In this document: positions 44,882-54,721 of the stretch, piece after piece
How positions within the stretch are numbered: position 1 is the stretch's first letter
Layout: every line of letters begins with the position of its first letter
Assembly: GCF_018139645.1 (NCBI RefSeq)
Contig: NZ_JAGSPM010000003.1
Location: forward strand, 186,001 to 250,000
Direction of reading: 5' to 3'
DNA: 64,000 nt
Source: Affinundibacterium baiyunense
GTDB lineage: Bacteria; Pseudomonadota; Gammaproteobacteria; Burkholderiales; Burkholderiaceae_D
Notes under the pieces: generated by a model
Told to the model about the DNA's origin: nothing
Database searches by the model: none
The model's input: the letters and a program-made list of their open reading frames with translations, nothing else
Position numbers and translations under genes: made by a program

Positions 44882-47044
44882 ATGAAAAAATCACTTTTCG
44901 CTTTAGCCGCACTCACTCTCACCGGCGGCTTTGCACAAGCCGATGAAGGTATGTGGATGCCGCAACAGTTACCACAAATAGCTAAGCAACTCAAAGCAGC
45001 GGGTTTAAAACTAGATCCAAAATCTTTAACAAAGTTGACCGAGTTCCCGATGGGTGCGATCGTCAGCTTGGGCGGTTGCTCTGCATCTTTTGTTTCTCCT
45101 CAAGGTTTGGTTGCAACCAACCATCACTGCGTTTATGACAGTGTGGCGCGCAACTCGACACCAGAACGTAACTTGCTGGCTGATGGCTTCCTCGCAAAAA
45201 CTTTGGCAGAAGAATTACCTGCTGGCCCAGGCTCACGCATTTTCGTTACAACCGAAGTTACCAATGTCAGCGACAAAGTAATTACTGCGGATGTAGCAAA
45301 ATTAACTGGTAAAGCACGCGTCGATGCGATCGAAAAAAATCAAAAAACCATGATCGCAGCATGTGAAAAAGAAGCCGGATATCGTTGCAGCATTCCGACT
45401 TTCTACGGCGGTTTAGAGTTCTATTTGATTAAACAGATGGAAATCAAAGACGTCCGTTTGGTGCATGCACCAGCCGAAGGCGTTGGTAAATTTGGTGGCG
45501 ACACCGATAACTGGATGTGGCCACGCCATACAGGCGACTATGGTTTCTATCGTGCTTACGTAAGCAAAGATGGCAAACCAGCTGAATACAGCAAAGACAA
45601 CGTGCCATACGTACCTAAGCATGTCCTGAAGTTGGCTAAAGATGGTTTAAAAGAAGGTGATTTCGTGATGGTATTGGGCTATCCAGGCCGTACTAACCGT
45701 CATCGTTTGCCATCTGAAATTTCTTACACTTTCGATTTCGAATACCCGAATTTCGTCAAAAACTCTGCGGAAACTTTGGCGATCATCGCTGCTGAAACCA
45801 AAGACAACAAAGACGCTAGTTTGAAATATGCGGGTATGGTTGCTGGCATCAACAACTATTACAAAAACCGTCAAGGTATGTTGGATAGTTATGCAGGCAG
45901 CGATATCTTGGAACGCAAAACCAAAGAACACGCAGACTTAAAAGCATGGGTCAACTCCAATCCTAAGACCAAAGCAGAATACGCTGCAGACATCGAAAAA
46001 ATTGAAGAAATCTATGCAAAACGTGATGCGACCGCGAAGAAAGAATCTTATTTAGCATCTTCTTCTCCACGTTTCTTATCAACTGCACGTACTTTGTACC
46101 GCTTGGCACATGAAAAAACCAAACCAGATGCAGAACGTCGTGCTGGTTTCCAAAATCGTGATTTGCCACGCTTCAAAGCAACAGTTGATGGCGTAGAACG
46201 TAGCTATGATGAGAAAGTAGATAAAGCTTTAGTCTTAAATAGCTTGGTCAAATACGCCGCAGCGCCAGCCGCTGAACGCAATGCGAACTTTGACAATGCC
46301 ATGGGTATTAAAGATGGCATGACAAAAGATCAGTTGAAAGCCTTGCTGGATCAAATGTATGCCGGTAGCCAATTTGGTGACAAAGCATTCCGTACTTCAT
46401 GGTTGAATAAGTCCGTGGACGAATTCAAAGCAAGTAACGATAGCTTTATCAAAGCTGCAGTTGCGATGTTTGACGAAAGCATGAAGCGTGAAGCAGCTGA
46501 TTTGGAATCTGCAGGCAATTCACAAAAAGCTTATGCCAGCTACATGAAAGCAAAAATCGCTTACATGAATAGTAAAGGCCAAGCGGTTTATCCAGATGCA
46601 AATAGCACTTTGCGTGTGACCTTCGGTAAAGTTGCGAGTCGTCCATTCGGTGCCGATGGTACAACTTGGACTGCATTCACTACCGTAAAAGGTATCACGG
46701 CAAAAGCAACTGGCACTGGTGAATTCAATGCGCCAGCGAATCAATTGGCTGCGATCAAAGCGAAAGACTTTGGTAAATATGTTGACCCAGTATTGAAAAC
46801 TGTTCCCGTCAATTACTTGGCAACTTTGGATATCACTGGCGGCAATTCAGGCTCTGCAGCTTTGAATTCTAAAGGCGAATTCATCGGCTTAGCATTTGAC
46901 GGCACTCTGGATTCCATCATCGCTGATTGGGATTACAACAAAGCATCTAGCCGTTCTATCCAAGTAGATTTGCGCTACATGTTGTGGCAAATGAAACACG
47001 TTGATAAAGCGGATAACTTATTGAAAGAAATGGGCGCAGAGTAA
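44882..47044 (+). CDS. S46-family dipeptidyl-peptidase (DPP7-like)
   Basis: A 720-aa periplasmic serine exopeptidase. The signal peptide spans 1-20 (ending GGFAQA). The catalytic His is in ATNHHCVYD (81-82), the Asp in the GGDTDNWMWPRHTGDY region, and Ser656 in GGNSGSA. Residue 674, 18 after the Ser, is Gly (FDGT). In Porphyromonas DPP11 the equivalent Arg673 selects acidic P1 residues, and Gly marks the DPP7 type, which prefers hydrophobic P1. Specificity is therefore inferred as DPP7-like. Monocistronic, ending in a strong terminator. Confidence 0.93.
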   Translation: MKKSLFALAALTLTGGFAQADEGMWMPQQLPQIAKQLKAAGLKLDPKSLTKLTEFPMGAIVSLGGCSASFVSPQGLVATNHHCVYDSVARNSTPERNLLADGFLAKTLAEELPAGPGSRIFVTTEVTNVSDKVITADVAKLTGKARVDAIEKNQKTMIAACEKEAGYRCSIPTFYGGLEFYLIKQMEIKDVRLVHAPAEGVGKFGGDTDNWMWPRHTGDYGFYRAYVSKDGKPAEYSKDNVPYVPKHVLKLAKDGLKEGDFVMVLGYPGRTNRHRLPSEISYTFDFEYPNFVKNSAETLAIIAAETKDNKDASLKYAGMVAGINNYYKNRQGMLDSYAGSDILERKTKEHADLKAWVNSNPKTKAEYAADIEKIEEIYAKRDATAKKESYLASSSPRFLSTARTLYRLAHEKTKPDAERRAGFQNRDLPRFKATVDGVERSYDEKVDKALVLNSLVKYAAAPAAERNANFDNAMGIKDGMTKDQLKALLDQMYAGSQFGDKAFRTSWLNKSVDEFKASNDSFIKAAVAMFDESMKREAADLESAGNSQKAYASYMKAKIAYMNSKGQAVYPDANSTLRVTFGKVASRPFGADGTTWTAFTTVKGITAKATGTGEFNAPANQLAAIKAKDFGKYVDPVLKTVPVNYLATLDITGGNSGSAALNSKGEFIGLAFDGTLDSIIADWDYNKASSRSIQVDLRYMLWQMKHVDKADNLLKEMGAE

Positions 47045-47084
47045 GCTGCTCAGTTGTAAATTACATTCTAAGTTAGCAAATGAA

Positions 47085-47116
47085 GCCACGTTGAGGTAAT
47101 TCAACGTGGCTTTTTT
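47085..47116 (+). terminator. Terminator of the S46 peptidase gene
   Basis: A perfect 10-bp stem GCCACGTTGA/TCAACGTGGC with a 6-nt loop and TTTTTT. Confidence 0.9.
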
Positions 47117-47285
47117 ATTTATACAAACAGCATGAAAGCAGGCGATCATGCGACAAAACCGATGATACCTCGAAGGAAACACCCTCATTTCGAGTAAAAT
47201 ACCGAGCCTTAAGCTGATATCAAGCCTTATTCAAAACTGATATCGCAATGCCGTATTTATACCAATTTGAAACAGAAAGTTTACT

Positions 47286-48644
47286 ATGCTCGACAATCTG
47301 ACCCAGCGCCTCGCCAAAGTCGTCAAGACTATGCGTGGCGAAGCGCGTTTAACTGAATCCAATACCGCTGACATGCTGCGTGAAGTGCGTATGGCCTTAT
47401 TAGAGGCAGACGTTGCATTGCCTGCGGTACGTGAATTGATTGCGCGCGTCAAAGAAAAGGCCATGGGCGAAGATGTAATCGGCTCATTGACACCCGGTCA
47501 GGCACTCGTTGGCGTCGTACAAAAAGAACTCGCATCGGTGATTGGTGCGGATTTAGGTGAAAACGCATCAGAACTAAACTTTGCGACCCAACCGCCTGCC
47601 ATCATTTTAATGGCGGGTCTACAAGGTGCAGGTAAAACCACCACAGTTGGTAAACTCGCCTTATTCTTACGCGAAAAGAAAAAGAAAAAAGTCTTAACCG
47701 TATCCGCCGACGTCTACCGTCCAGCGGCGATTGGACAGCTAGAAACAGTTACCGCACAAGCAGGTGCCGATTTCTTCCCCACCACCATCAATGACAAACC
47801 GGTTGATATCGCCTTAGCTGCTTTGGATTGGGCAAAGAAACATCATCACGAAGTATTAATCATCGATACCGCTGGTCGTCTCGGTATCGACGAAGCGATG
47901 ATGCAAGAAATCGCTGCCGTACATGCGGCAGTGAATCCAATCGAAACCTTGTTTGTGGTCGACGCCATGTTGGGGCAAGATGCGGTCAACACCGCTAAAG
48001 CCTTTAACGATGCATTACCTTTGACCGGTGTAGTGCTGACCAAACTTGACGGTGACTCACGCGGCGGTGCTGCATTATCAGTACGCCATGTCACTGGCAA
48101 GCCAATTAAGTTCGCTGGTGTTTCAGAAAAACTCGATGGCCTCGAAGCCTTTGACGCAACGCGCATGGCGAACCGTATTCTCGGCATGGGCGACATTCTT
48201 GCTTTGGTCGAATCCGCGCAAAAAGGTATGGACGTCGAAGCGGCAAAAGGCTTGGCAGAAAAGATCAAAGTCGGCGGCAAGTTTGATATGAATGATTTCA
48301 AAATGCAGTTGGCGCAAATGAAGAATATGGGCAGCTTATCCAGCTTGATGGATAAACTACCAGCACAATTCCAACAAGCTGCCAGTGGCGCAAATATGGA
48401 TAATGCCGAAAAACAAATGCGTCGCATGGAAGGCATCATCAATTCGATGACGCCGCTAGAACGTGCAAAACCCGATTTAATCAAAGCTTCACGCAAACGT
48501 CGCATTGCAGCTGGCGCCGGTGTACAAATTCAAGAAGTCAATCGCATGTTAGCTCAGTTCGATCAAATGCAAAGCATGATGAAAAAACTCAAGGGCGGTG
48601 GCATGATGAAAATGATGCGGGGTCTGAAAGGCATGATGCGTTGA
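47286..48644 (+). CDS. ffh: Signal recognition particle GTPase Ffh
   Basis: A 452-aa SRP54. An N-domain starts MLDNLTQRLAKVVKTMRGE. The G-domain has P-loop GLQGAGKTTTVGKLA, ADVYRPAAIGQL, DTAGRL and TKLDGDSRGGAALS. The methionine-rich M-domain (from about 330) ends MMKKLKGGGMMKMMRGLKGMM, which binds signal peptides and 4.5S RNA. It partners FtsY for membrane targeting. The ffs RNA gene was not seen in the window. Confidence 0.98.
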   Translation: MLDNLTQRLAKVVKTMRGEARLTESNTADMLREVRMALLEADVALPAVRELIARVKEKAMGEDVIGSLTPGQALVGVVQKELASVIGADLGENASELNFATQPPAIILMAGLQGAGKTTTVGKLALFLREKKKKKVLTVSADVYRPAAIGQLETVTAQAGADFFPTTINDKPVDIALAALDWAKKHHHEVLIIDTAGRLGIDEAMMQEIAAVHAAVNPIETLFVVDAMLGQDAVNTAKAFNDALPLTGVVLTKLDGDSRGGAALSVRHVTGKPIKFAGVSEKLDGLEAFDATRMANRILGMGDILALVESAQKGMDVEAAKGLAEKIKVGGKFDMNDFKMQLAQMKNMGSLSSLMDKLPAQFQQAASGANMDNAEKQMRRMEGIINSMTPLERAKPDLIKASRKRRIAAGAGVQIQEVNRMLAQFDQMQSMMKKLKGGGMMKMMRGLKGMMR

Positions 48645-48658
48645 TTTACCTGCATAAA

Positions 48659-48752
48659 TCCAATTCTAGGGCGCTGTGCGTTGTTGCCAATGCTCGCTAT
48701 AACTGAGTATTGCTGTGCTTGGCGCCTAGCGCAGCATCCCTATAATTGAATT
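48659..48752 (+). repeat. 94-bp palindromic element, copy B (after ffh)
   Basis: Same layout as copy A after polA: TCCAATTCTAGGG...CTGTGCG left, GCGCAG...CCCTATAATTGAATT right, GTTGTTGC and GTATTGCT in the centre, and a shared GCGCCTAGCGCAGCATCCC block. It starts 14 bp after the ffh stop. A C:G pair of copy A is replaced by A:T here, a compensatory change. Confidence 0.7.
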
Positions 48753-48990
48753 TCTGTAGGCAAATCGTTTTGCCGTTTTCTTGAATGAAACTAAACTAGC
48801 TTCGCTACGTTTTCCAGAATCGTAGGGCGGGTGTAACCCGCGCTTCCAACATTTCATTAACAAAGCTAGTTATGACATGCCCCAACAAAAATAGAAGCAA
48901 CACTCTTTAATTAACACATTGTACTGTCCCAACAAAACTACATCGCCATCATTAAATTTCTAAAGCCCTTATTTATTCATCTTACTATTT

Positions 48991-49061
48991 CCCCGCAACT
49001 CATCCTCGCAATACCGAAGCATTACTGTGCTTGGCGCTAAACAAAGTGAAGCACAACATCG
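48991..49061 (+). repeat. Degenerate partial copy of the 94-bp element
   Basis: CATCCTCGCAATACCG...GCATTACTGTGCTTGGCGCTAA and CACAACATCGC match the centre and right part of copies A/B with many changes. The outer arms are lost. Confidence 0.4.
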
Positions 49062-49404
49062 CTTAAACATGTGATGCACTTCACTCTCTAAAGTCCGGTC
49101 AAAACCCGAATTCATCTAGACATACAAGTCCTCTATTTTGCATCTCCACCCCTAAGTCTTCGTGTCGAGAGGTCTAGATTTTGCGTTTTTCAAATCCCGA
49201 TTTCATCCACAACAAACCCATCATTTCTCTCACTCTGCAGAGGAAAAACGACATTTTTCCCTCTGAAAACCACGTCTCTCATGATTTCTCACACTTTTTT
49301 CGCAAAAAGCAAAAAAAAACACTTGCATCACTCTGTAATCGGCACCACTATAAGCACTGCGTGAAATGGCGCATTTTCCAAGACAATTGTGAAGGAGCCT
49401 CAAT

Positions 49405-49839
49405 ATGGCAACAGCACCAAAAAAAGCAGCAGCAAAACCAGCAGCGAAGCCTGCCGCAAAAGCAGCAGCTAAACCTGCAGCAGCAAAAAAACCAGTAGCA
49501 AAAGCGGCAGCGAAACCTGCGGCGAAGGCAGCAGCTAAACCTGCAAAAGCAGCAGCAAAGCCAGCAGCTAAAAAACCAGCAGCAGCGCGTAAGCCAAATG
49601 CAGCTTTCATGAAGCCTATGACTTTGTCTCCAGTGTTGGCAGCAGTAATTGGCGCAGCACCAATGCCACGTACTGAAGTCACCAAGAAAATCTGGGAATA
49701 CATCAAAAAGCACAAGCTGCAAGACGAAGCAAACAAACGCAATATCAATGCGGATGACAAATTGAAAGCCGTTTTCGGTGGCAAGAAACAAGTCTCCATG
49801 TTTGAAATGACAAAACTCATTTCTGGTCATCTGTCCTAA
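49405..49839 (+). CDS. SWIB/MDM2-domain protein with AKP-rich histone-like tail
   Basis: A 144-aa protein. Residues 1-64 are Ala/Lys/Pro repeats like the H1-like protein at 33.2-34.1 kb. Residues 65-144 form a SWIB domain (PMTLSPVLAAVIGAAPMPR, VTKKIWEYIKKHKLQDEAN, NINADDKLKAVFGGKKQVSM). This combination is known in bacteria, chlamydiae included, and is thought to act on DNA or chromatin. A GAAGGAG SD lies 7 bp before the ATG. Monocistronic, with a strong terminator. Confidence 0.9.
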   Translation: MATAPKKAAAKPAAKPAAKAAAKPAAAKKPVAKAAAKPAAKAAAKPAKAAAKPAAKKPAAARKPNAAFMKPMTLSPVLAAVIGAAPMPRTEVTKKIWEYIKKHKLQDEANKRNINADDKLKAVFGGKKQVSMFEMTKLISGHLS

Positions 49840-49921
49840 TTAGATTTCTAATTGGATTTGATTTCCATATTGCTTTGGGCAATGCTTGGGTCGTAAATTT
49901 TACTACCCAAATCCCAAACAA

Positions 49922-49949
49922 AAACGCCCGCATCGCGCGGGCGTTTTTG
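49922..49949. terminator. Bidirectional terminator after the SWIB gene
   Basis: Stem AAAACGCCCGC/GCGGGCGTTTT with a short loop and TTTTT, between the convergent SWIB gene and the minus-strand gene at 50.1 kb. Confidence 0.85.
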
Positions 49950-50114
49950 TTTCTAATACGAGCCATCAACATCTCTACAAACAATACAAATAAAGTGGCT
50001 TGTTCGAATTTAGGACGCCAGTCACATCTTCAATGCTAGCCACCAGATTTGATCAAAGTCGAATCTAATCGCTGGCGCTTTCATAATCTCAATCAGTGAT
50101 GTTGACTTGCTGAC

Positions 50115-50879
50115 TCACTGCACTTTATTCGCAGCAAATAAACTGGGCAACCAAGCCGCTGTTTGCGATTTAATCCAATCGATATCTTCATCTGAGTTAA
50201 GTCGCGCATAGGCAAAGAAATACAGGATCTTGCCTTTGACCATGGTATTGGTTAAGCCCATCACCATAGGGATTTGCTTTAGTTCGCCGTTCACGTTTGC
50301 TTGCACCAAGGTTTTCGCAATCAATGAGACATAACTGTCATCACCTATTACATCCAGCACTTTCATCTCACCTAATTTTAAGCTGAGCTCTTTGGCCTGC
50401 GGTGACTTGCTATCTTTCTTCAAACGATCAACTGCCATGTCGATTTCGGTTTGCATACGTGCTGCGTTTTCGTCGAATAATTTCTTGTATTGATTCTTCA
50501 ATTGGTCGCGCACCATGCCATATTCACGTTCAGACATGTTGACGCCTTCGGCTGCACGTAAAGTCTGTACCATGAAATAACGATGTAATTGTGGCGCGCT
50601 CTGTGCGAGCAAGGCTCTGACATCGTCATCACTCATGAAAAAACTAAGTAAGCGATTGGTTGAGGCTGTCATGTTTTCGCCAAACTGCCGGATGGCAGGC
50701 ATCATGCTTGAAGGGTCTGAATAATTTTTTGGTTCAGGAATCAAGATACGTGTACCTGAAATATTCACTTCAATAGGCTTAGCAACCTGCTTTACTGCAG
50801 ACTGATCAAGCGCGTAAGTATTGCCAACAGAAAGTGCTAGCGCTAGTACAGCGATCAAACGTGCTAAGTAGGTTTTCAT
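50115..50879 (-). CDS. Exported protein of unknown function
   Basis: A 254-aa protein with a signal peptide (1-23, LIAVLALALSVGNTYA). The mature part is mainly helical and charged, with IEVNISGTRILIPEPKNYSD, a central Met/Lys/Glu-rich helical stretch (YGMVRDQLKNQYKKLFDEN) and PMVMGLTNTMVKGKILYFFAY near the end. No catalytic motif or named domain was recognised. It is divergent from norC, across a 505-bp gap containing the norC control site. Confidence 0.6.
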   Translation of the reverse strand: MKTYLARLIAVLALALSVGNTYALDQSAVKQVAKPIEVNISGTRILIPEPKNYSDPSSMMPAIRQFGENMTASTNRLLSFFMSDDDVRALLAQSAPQLHRYFMVQTLRAAEGVNMSEREYGMVRDQLKNQYKKLFDENAARMQTEIDMAVDRLKKDSKSPQAKELSLKLGEMKVLDVIGDDSYVSLIAKTLVQANVNGELKQIPMVMGLTNTMVKGKILYFFAYARLNSDEDIDWIKSQTAAWLPSLFAANKVQ

Positions 50880-51187
50880 AAAGTATCCAGAATTAAAATC
50901 ATCATTATAAATTTATTACAAAAGAACTTGCGACCAATTTCAAATAAGTTGAAGTTTGATTTCTAATCAGTCTATGATCGGTTGCAGTTCAATTGTTGGT
51001 CGCTGATTGATCAACTCACGCAACTCCACCCATTCACAACAATCAACACTCACTCAACCAAACCAACAGGCAATGCCCCTGAGAAATTTGTGGATATCGA
51101 TAAATCTCGACAAGCTTTGATCAGCCTCAAAGCTTGTATCGAAACAGTCAATATCGATGTCGCAATTCTGTTGCCATCTTTCCAAAA

Positions 51188-51201
51188 TTGACTGCAGTCA
51201 A
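51188..51201. promoter_or_regulatory. Dnr/NNR-type site before norC
   Basis: TTGACTGCAGTCAA, a perfect TTGAC-N4-GTCAA palindrome. The hexamer TACTAT at 51224-51229 (5 of 6 to TATAAT) lies exactly where a site centred at -41.5 predicts, giving a start near 51236 and a ~149-nt leader. Confidence 0.75.
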
Positions 51202-51223
51202 GGAAAGCGAACCCTTAGCCACT

Positions 51224-51229
51224 TACTAT
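51224..51229 (+). promoter_or_regulatory. norC promoter -10
   Basis: TACTAT. No TTGACA-like -35 is present; the palindrome occupies that place, as for class II FNR/Dnr-activated promoters. Confidence 0.6.
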
Positions 51230-51384
51230 CAGTGACGTGGGGAAATAACATCCACAACATCAAATAGTGCTGTGCAGTCATCACGATCAATCAGCGCTTT
51301 TTATGATTTACTTTAGGACTTACGCAAAATTGCGCCAGCTTTTGTTTTGTGTATGTCCTAGCATTCACTAGGGGTTAACTCGAC

Positions 51385-51810
51385 ATGAGCTCATCGTTCA
51401 CCAAGTCAACCGCCAGAAATATTTTTTATGGCGGCTCTGTATTTTTCTTCCTGTTATTTCTCGGACTCACATTCGATACGATGAATACGCTTCCTAAGCG
51501 TGATAACAGCGCCAACCTGACTGAATCTGCCATTCGTGGTAAGAAAATTTGGGAAACCCGTAACTGTATCGGTTGCCATACTTTACTTGGTGAAGGTGCT
51601 TATTTTGCTCCTGAGCTAGGCAATGTCTACAAGCGCCGTGGTCCAGAATTTATTAAGGCATGGATGGCTGCACAGCCGACTGGCGCACCGGGTCGTCGTC
51701 AAATGCCACAGTTCAATTTGAATGAAAAAGAAATGAACGATTTGGTCGAGTTTCTGAAATATAGCTCAGAGATCAACACCAATAACTGGCCGCCAAATAT
51801 CGAAGGCTAA
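51385..51810 (+). CDS. norC: Nitric oxide reductase cytochrome c subunit NorC
   Basis: A 141-aa membrane-anchored c-type cytochrome passing electrons to NorB. One N-terminal helix (about 13-31) anchors it. The haem motif CIGCH is at 61-65 (NCIGCHTLLGEGAYFAPEL), with axial Met in GRRQMPQF. It lies 36 bp before the norB ATG and is co-transcribed from the Dnr/NNR-type promoter. Confidence 0.97.
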   Translation: MSSSFTKSTARNIFYGGSVFFFLLFLGLTFDTMNTLPKRDNSANLTESAIRGKKIWETRNCIGCHTLLGEGAYFAPELGNVYKRRGPEFIKAWMAAQPTGAPGRRQMPQFNLNEKEMNDLVEFLKYSSEINTNNWPPNIEG

Positions 51811-53232
<1,422 letters not shown>

Positions 53233-53242
53233 TCAGCAGAGC

Positions 53243-53275
53243 AACGCCCGACAAAACATCGTCGGGCGTTTTTAG
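53243..53275 (+). terminator. Terminator after norB
   Basis: Stem ACGCCCGAC/GTCGGGCGT with an 8-nt loop and TTTTT. It separates norCB from norQ, so the downstream genes are partly read-through or separately promoted. Confidence 0.85.
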
Positions 53276-53422
53276 TTTTATGTATCAGCGTAGTCAGTAA
53301 GAACTGAAGCAAAATTAGATGGATGAAGTAGTACACAGATAAATTAGATTACGCGTGTCGCGTCTGCGTAAAGCAAAGCACACCAACAATTATTTTGACT
53401 AAGTTTGATAAGAAAGTTTTTC

Positions 53423-54310
53423 ATGAATGATTTGAGTCATCAAGTGTTTCTCTCTAATGCTGCCGAAAACGCTGCAGAAAATGCTACGCCAACAGCCTCA
53501 AGCACAGTAGAGATTCCTTACTATCAACCAGTCGCTAATGAATGTGCATTATTCGAGCTTGCGTATCAACGCCAATTACCCTTGTTAATTAAAGGACCGA
53601 CTGGCTGTGGTAAAACTCGCTTTGTCGCTCATATGGCGGCAAAATTAGCACGCCCATTGATCACCGTTGCATGTCACGATGACTTGAGCGCAGCGGATCT
53701 AGTTGGTCGTCATTTAATAGGCGATGGTGAAACTCTATGGTCAGACGGCCCACTAACCCGCGCAGTACGCCAAGGTGGCATATGCTATTTGGATGAAATC
53801 GTTGAAGCACGTAAAGATACCACCGTTGTCTTGCATCCACTCACCGATGACAGACGCATACTGCCTATCGAACGAACCGGTGAAGAATTAACAGCACCGA
53901 ATGAATTTATGCTGGTGGTGTCGTATAACCCCGGCTATCAAAATCTATTAAAAAATCTAAAACCTTCGACGCGCCAACGCTTTTTGGCGATACAGTTTGA
54001 TTATCCAAATGCCGAATTAGAACAAAGTATTTTGATCAAAGAAGCGGGCATCGATTTGGCGTTAGCGACGCGCTTAGTCGATATCGCGCGACGCTTCCGT
54101 CAACTGAAACAACATGATTTAGATGAAGCTGCCTCCACCCGCTTACTGGTCTATGCCGCCAATTTAATTGCGGCTGGCTGCCCGCCAGTCGAAGCTTGTG
54201 CCGCCGCACTGGTAGAACCCTTAAGCGATGATCTCGACACCATCGCTGCCTTGATGGAAGTGATTAAACTCCACTTTGGTAGCGGCAAAGTATCCACTAA
54301 AACGTCATGA
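53423..54310 (+). CDS. norQ: NorQ/CbbQ/NirQ-family MoxR-type AAA+ ATPase
   Basis: A 295-aa AAA+ ATPase needed with NorD to activate nitric oxide reductase, probably for metal/Fe-B insertion. Walker A GPTGCGKT is at 58-65, Walker B GGICYLDEI, and sensor-1 in FMLVVSYNPGYQNL. The C-terminal CbbQ domain ends the protein. The ATG at 53423 was chosen; a TTG six codons upstream lacks support. The start of the next gene overlaps the stop (ATGA). Confidence 0.93.
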   Translation: MNDLSHQVFLSNAAENAAENATPTASSTVEIPYYQPVANECALFELAYQRQLPLLIKGPTGCGKTRFVAHMAAKLARPLITVACHDDLSAADLVGRHLIGDGETLWSDGPLTRAVRQGGICYLDEIVEARKDTTVVLHPLTDDRRILPIERTGEELTAPNEFMLVVSYNPGYQNLLKNLKPSTRQRFLAIQFDYPNAELEQSILIKEAGIDLALATRLVDIARRFRQLKQHDLDEAASTRLLVYAANLIAAGCPPVEACAAALVEPLSDDLDTIAALMEVIKLHFGSGKVSTKTS

Positions 54311-54708
54311 AAATTCTGGAACCGACCAAGCAGGAAATTCAAATTGCTAGTACAGCAGCGACACTGTATTTGCTCAACATTTTGATTTTGCCTTTCCTCG
54401 CATTTGTTTTATTGCTGGTGCTGTACCAACGTCATCGTGATCACGTCTCGACTTTGGTGCAATGTCACTTAATACAAGCGATGCGGGCAAGTGTTTGCGC
54501 AGGAATTATGCTGGTCTTGGTCAGCGCAGGAATTTTATTATTTGGTGACTGGCATCATGTTGGCACATGGATGTTTTTAATTCTCTATGTGCTGTGCTTG
54601 CATTCTGTGTTTATTTTATTTGGGGTATTTGCCCTTACCAAAGCGCTGTCTGGCAAATTGTATTTCTATCCGCTGATAGGAAAATCTGCTGGCCAACACC
54701 ACGATTAA
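54307..54708 (+). CDS. DUF4870-like small membrane protein in the nor cluster
   Basis: A 133-aa protein with about three transmembrane helices (20-43, 57-80, 87-112). The HLIQAMRAS helix and the terminal LSGKLYFYPLIGK resemble DUF4870 proteins. Its ATGA overlap with norQ implies translational coupling, and 13 bp follow to the 4Fe-4S gene. It is not a recognisable NorE or NorF. It may help assemble the Nor membrane complex, an inference from position only. Confidence 0.65.
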   Translation: MKILEPTKQEIQIASTAATLYLLNILILPFLAFVLLLVLYQRHRDHVSTLVQCHLIQAMRASVCAGIMLVLVSAGILLFGDWHHVGTWMFLILYVLCLHSVFILFGVFALTKALSGKLYFYPLIGKSAGQHHD

Positions 54709-54721
54709 AGCGAAATTCCCC

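Larger units (their letters stand above)
48645..49404. other. Repeat-bearing intergenic region after ffh
   Basis: 760 bp without a supported gene. It contains palindromic copy B, a small hairpin GCGGGT-GTA-ACCCGC near 48825-48842 inside a GTAGGGCGGGT repeat-like stretch, and a degenerate third copy of the element (48991-49061). The last ~80 bp are the promoter/leader of the SWIB gene. Confidence 0.55.
50880..51384. other. norC upstream region
   Basis: 505 bp between the divergent 50.1-kb gene and norC, containing the Dnr/NNR-type palindrome and matching -10. An imperfect second site TTGATCAGCCTCAA (51117-51130) is also present. No gene is supported. Confidence 0.6.

Noticed and set aside
47846-48505. 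219-codon minus-strand frame inside ffh
   Set aside because: Antisense shadow of ffh, with Ser/Ala-rich content and no motifs.
51117-51130. TTGATCAGCCTCAA as the norC FNR site
   Set aside because: One half-site mismatch and no suitable -10 spacing. The perfect palindrome at 51188-51201 explains the promoter better.
53398-53415. Dnr-type site before norQ
   Set aside because: Only one TTGAC half-site is present and the second half is TTTGA. Not enough to call.
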